DNA from: Sipunculus nudus
Lineage: Eukaryota; Annelida; Sipuncula; Golfingiida; Sipunculidae
Assembly: GCA_026874595.1 (NCBI GenBank)
Contig: CM049306.1
Coordinates: 96,339,642 to 96,403,641, forward strand
Direction of reading: 5' to 3'
Length of the DNA: 64,000 nt
The position numbers were made by a program, and so were the translations under genes. Of this stretch, positions 59,413 through 64,000 are shown one piece after another (within the stretch, counting starts at the first letter, position 1; the number at the start of each line of letters is the position of its first letter). The notes beneath the pieces were generated by a model that did not search any database, was not told where the DNA came from, and saw only the letters and a program-made list of their open reading frames with translations.

Positions 59413-62400
59413 CCTCCTCAGCTCCTGTTCATCATCACAACTGATGTCTACAGGACTTAACGTTATTTAGTACAGACTGGTGTTCTCCCTGTACTGATGC
59501 ATGCAGCCATCAATGGAGAGTAAATGTAGGTCATGTATGGTGTTGGTGATCAAATAAAAAAAAATACTGGTCCTCTCCTTGAAATGCATGTTTCTTTCAG
59601 GTCAAGTTCAGGCTGTGGATATAATAACATATAGTTTTATGAGTGGATTGATTAGATTGATTACTGTTTTCAAGAAGTTGTCACTTCTTTTCAGAAAGCA
59701 CCGTAACATTTTATACAGCATTAAACTGTTACACAGAAAAGCAAATTAGTGAATATGATTTTATTTTAACATTACTTTAACATTTAATATTTATGTTTCA
59801 GCCACAATTCAGGATAAATTTTCATCCAGTGATCAGCTGTCACATTTATACTGATTTTATGCCACCCATCTGTTTGATGCTTTTTGCCAACTGTTTTCCA
59901 TCATGTAAAGGGCCCCACTTGAAAAAGTGTTGCCCTATATTGATTGCATTTTCCATCTGTCTGTCTGTCTGTCCTTCCTTCTGTCTGTACACCAGTGACG
60001 CTTTTTTTGCCCACAATATTTAAACAAGAAGATGCTTGATCTTTCTCAAATACAAAGGGATCATTGGTACCCCAGACCTATAAAATTACAGATCCATTGG
60101 AATCCCTGCTATATTTAGACTGTTCACAGGTCACATGTGATCCCTGCCATGGATGACCGGCCACGTGTGATCCCAATTTTAGATTGGTTACTGGTTATAT
60201 GTGGTGCCTATATGCTCTTTACACAGCGCTTTACCTATAGGCATACAACCTATATTATAAGCGCTGTTTGTTTTGATCTTGTATCCTGAATTACTACACC
60301 AGAGGGGAGCACTGTATTTTGGTCCAATTAGATGAGACCCTGTGCTGGAAGACACGACCTCTATGATTGGCTGAAATGTTTACGTGATTCATCAATAGCA
60401 AATATAAATACTTTTGGTAAAACCTATTAAGGGGTTGAAATGGCCCCTGTGTGGGAGCTAGACCACAAACTGATTCCATAAATATTTATGGTCCTCTTTG
60501 CTGCATGTAAACAATACTCGATATGCGACAGAAAACTGATTGGACAAGGAATCTACTTAATAATCAGGGCGCATTGCTAGCAAAACGGTTGACCAGCCAA
60601 GCGTGGAATACACGGAGCCAATTTTGTTCATTTCGGTTTGAGTGACAGCCCATCGCCTCGGCAACAGTTGAACAGGCCACAGGATCAGAGAGAATGGCCC
60701 CACACGTGGTTTGCACAGGTCATTGTGCACATAGGATGCCTGGCCAGTAAGCTGTAATTCAAACGAAATGTAACAACATAGGTTCCGTGCACACCTTGCT
60801 GGCTGGTTTCAGTTTTGCAGGCAACAGATACATAGCTATGCTAACATTGTCGTTATGTCAAAATGGAATCGGTCGATGATGCGAGAATGCACAGGGGGCA
60901 ATTAAAATTTGACGGTCCTTTCTAAGTGTAACCACAAAACTGTCATCCAGCAGCGCCTGAAATGCAGCTACAGGAGGAGCCATGATGCCTGTCGAGTGTT
61001 CGTTAATTGGCATCTGGTTGGCTGCTAGTCACAGCATACGCACGTTTTTCAGCAGACAACCACCCGCCACCTGGTGTCTAAGTGTATCATAAATGGTCAA
61101 ACCAGGCAGCGGAAAAATCAGTTGCTTCTTTAGAAACGGAAGATTTTCGCTGCCTTGGGATTTTATGATGCCTGCTGGTTACTGGTCACATGTGATACCT
61201 GCTGTAGACTGGTTTCTGGTCACATGCAATTTGTTCATGCTTGGTTTTCTATCTGGTGCTATATTTGCTAGCACGTTCCTGATCCTGGCTTTGATGGTAT
61301 GGGCAGGAAACAAAAAAAAATCAATATGAGCCTGAGGTAATGGTCAATTTACAGAGTCGTTGTAGGGCAATTGTTGGTGGCGGGGGGCCATTAGAGGACT
61401 GCAGAAATGTCTGTATGATGATTGAAGACTCTGGCCAGTGTCTGTGCTAATACCATTATGTCAGGACCATTCAGCTGTGATCAGTTATTCCTGGATCATT
61501 GATCTGAATGTCTTCTGCTTTATTTCATGGGACCAGCTGTTCTCTGTAGCTGGTGGCTATAACACTGAACAGTGGCTGCAGGTCACACAGACCAGCTCCA
61601 ACAAAAATAGAGTAATAAAGATGAAAACAGGTTCATATTGGTCAAAAAATAAAACAAAATGAGGTTCACCAAAAAATTCTAACAAAATGACATTGACAAA
61701 AAAAATTTAAAAAATGGTATAAAAAAGGTAATAAACATAAATTGACCATAACAAAGCAAATATTCAGAAAGAATTATGTTTATATTAAAATAAAACAAAT
61801 AAAAAATGACATTACAAGACATTTTCTGGAAGAATACATTTTCTGAAAAAGATTTTGTTGAAAATTATTTTTACACACTTAGGATTCACAAACAAAATAA
61901 CAGTTACATGAAAAAAGATTCAAACTTCATTATCTTTAATCAAATGATAAAAGCAAAATGACATCAACAAAAATAGATAAAAACAGAAAGAGTTTTTTTT
62001 ACCAAAGAATGTGTAATAGAATACATTATATGATGTGCTTAGTTTGTCACTAGCCTCTCTCCTTTGATCAAATTTCTTTATTTAATGAGACTGTCACATC
62101 CAATGTGATCAAATCCTACCGGTTACATTTGAGTCTTAATAAAGGTCAAAGACAGGTTCATTCAGTTTTAGTAATCATTGATAGCTCCAGCCCGCAGCAT
62201 GACAGATTGTGTTTTAAAGGTCACTTTTTTCCAAGTACAGCCATATTTGACCCTGAGGAGCCAGTGGCAGCAGCAGTAATGATGAAATTTGTGTCAAGTG
62301 CATGTTGAAACATTCTTTTAGTAATTTAAACATGCATGGTTTGTATAGAAGGTGATCAGCTACTTCAGTACCCCAGGATGAAAAAAATTATTTGTGATGT

Positions 62401-63300
62401 AATGGATGAACCAGCAGACAAGTTGATTGTAGCAATGTCATCCAAATTAAAGAGTCATCAGGATAAATATTATTAAGTAGCCCCAGTGAATCCATCCAAT
62501 TATTGTTACATAACAAGAAGAATATGAACCAAATGTCTTTGTTTTCATGTTAGAAAAAGTTACGTAATCTGTCCAAGTGCTGTGCAATTATTCTTGTGCT
62601 GTCTAACTGTTCTGATACTTTTGTAATTTTTGTGTATAAAATCAGTGTATCTAGTTGACCATTTAAAAAAAAAAAGTGTCAATATTACTTGTTTATTGAG
62701 AATTAGGGACAGATATATGATCATATTCACTTGCCTTCCAAGTCGCACAAGTCTAATTAAGAATTTTATTTTGACTGGAATTCATGTTGCTCTGTGTATT
62801 TATTTGACATAAGTAACCAGTGTTTCATTGTTATTGTGAATGAAACTGAGCAAGGCTGTCTTTTAAAATTTACTGAAATTTTATAGTCATGTGTACACTT
62901 TAAATGTTACTTAAATGCTTATTATGAATTATGCTGTTTTGTCCAGCTTATCACTCGGACCTCTTCTTAGTGATGCAGTTGTTTAGTTGCTGCTGTGGGT
63001 TTGTTGTATGCGGAAGCTCTGGTATTAATCCTGGTGAATTGATCCGAGTATTGACATTTAGAGGCGCAGCATGCTTCCCTGCCAGGCAAAGTCTGCCTTG
63101 TAGCTTTGATTGAATTGTACCCAATGAAAACCATATCACAGTTACCACATGCTGCCATATATAGTGTTTTTTTAGGTACTGATCAAACAGTTCCCCTGAT
63201 TTGCTTCAGTGATACTGGTATTAATGACATAACACTGATTTTTTCAGTGGCAGATGTTGAGTATAGTAGGGTGGAACAAAAGACCCACATGTTTGACACA
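59413..63300. other. Right-hand intron or intergenic segment
   Basis: No terminal sorting nexin exon was recognised. 60,115-60,215 and 61,165-61,240 share degenerate GGTCACATGTGATCCCTGC units, with a GC-richer segment between them (60,480-61,080). A polyA-rich stretch lies at 61,600-62,000. Short frames here look random. Confidence 0.45.
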
Positions 63301-63314
63301 ATCTTTCTGGGCAT

Positions 63315-63660
63315 GATCTTTACCACAAGGATGTGCTCAGATGATTCTCTGTGCTCAGACCTCTGGCGAAGATCTTTATCACAAGGATATGCTCAGATGA
63401 TCATCTGTGCTAAGACCTCTGGCCAAGATTTTTACCACAAGGATGTGCTCAGATGATTCTCTGTGCTAAGACCTCTGGCCGAGATCTTTACCACAAGGTT
63501 GTGCTCAGATGATTCTCTGTGCTAAGACCTCTGGCCAAGATCATTACCACAAGGATGTGCTCAGATGATTCTCTGTGCTAAGACCTCTGGCCAAGATCTT
63601 TACCACAATGTTGTGCTCAGATGATTCTCTGTGCTAAGACCTCAGGCCAAGTTCTTTACC
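63315..63660. repeat. Minisatellite, 56-bp unit, about 6 copies
   Basis: Unit starts (GATCTTTACCACAAGG and variants) at 63,315, 63,371, 63,427, 63,483, 63,539 and 63,595, with a partial copy at 63,651. Each unit also has GTGCTCAGATGATTCTCTGT and GACCTCTGGCC. Confidence 0.92.
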
Positions 63661-64000
63661 ACAATAGTGTGCCCTCTCCACCCAGGAGAGTTCTAATCAT
63701 TGGCAGCAGGCAGATGCAGGGTGAATAGTACAGCACCTATTATGGCTGCATTGATAGTATTCTCCTAGGAGTCTTGGAAAAAATACTTCCTGAATTTGTA
63801 CAAGAATGAAAAAGCAAAAAGGCCATGAATGATGAAGGTGAAGTTTAAAGGTAGATGGGACTTACATTGTCAGTGTTATCAGATGGTATTATATCCCAGT
63901 GTTAAGTAAGTGTGTAGCATTTAAATGATAAACCAGTTTTTTTTACTCTTACTGAGCTTACTGTCATTTATAGCAGATACTGCCTGGATGTATCTCATAA

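Noticed and set aside
59793-60023. Possible last sorting nexin exon after TATGTTTCAG
   Set aside because: A good acceptor, but the translation (PQFRINFHPVISCHIY) does not resemble a BAR helix and runs into a CTGT simple repeat.
63106-63456. 116-codon frame at the right end
   Set aside because: Its second half is the 56-bp minisatellite; the first half has no recognisable similarity.

Overview
The window looks like nuclear DNA of a marine lophotrochozoan, most likely a bivalve mollusc. It is AT-rich, its genes are split into short exons by GT-AG introns, and it is crowded with repeats carrying GTCC-type runs and tandem monomers of the kind known from bivalve Helitron/Helentron-like elements. 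The organism call is inference from style; nothing in the sequence names a species.

Three host genes can be supported. (1) On the minus strand, seven exons between 16,046 and 617 (plus a doubtful first exon at about 17,156) encode the H-NOX domain, the HNOBA/PAS-like domain and the start of the coiled-coil linker of a soluble guanylate cyclase-type subunit. Its cyclase domain would lie beyond the left edge. The residue that should be the proximal haem histidine is phenylalanine. (2) On the plus strand, a PX-BAR sorting nexin starts at 18,652 and has twelve exons to 36,755. About 320 residues are visible. The end of the BAR domain is missing and presumably lies beyond the right edge, after an intron of more than 27 kb. 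The two genes are head to head with a promoter interval of about 1.5 kb. (3) Nested in the sorting nexin intron between exons 11 and 12 is a small intronless gene (35,903-36,208) for a basic, helical 101-residue protein that I do not recognise. It has a TATA box, an upstream array of AGTACTCA motifs spaced about 22 bp apart, and three hairpin repeats downstream.

The rest is mostly repeats in introns. At least four families of non-autonomous rolling-circle-like elements (called A to D here) are present. Family A begins TTTTTAGCTCAGCTGAC and ends with CAGCTGAGC, a TGACCCATGGGTCA-type hairpin and CTTGTT. Family B begins TTTTTAGCGAACCTGTGAGC. Family C (52,689-53,351) and family D (12,056-13,787 and 39,063-40,531) end in CTAG within T-runs. 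A copy of D has a matching empty site inside this window at 50,640. The 12-bp palindrome GGTGGCGCCACC occurs exactly 20 times, across families A, B and D. There is also a 1.2 kb TIR element with TA target sites (41,951-43,150), a possible tRNA-derived SINE, several minisatellites and TA microsatellites.

Layout: 0-17.2 kb cyclase-type gene with repeat-filled introns; 17.2-18.7 kb shared promoter; 18.7-36.8 kb sorting nexin with the nested gene; 36.8-57.1 kb repeat-dominated intron; 57.1-64 kb intron or intergenic DNA with minisatellites and no recognised exon.
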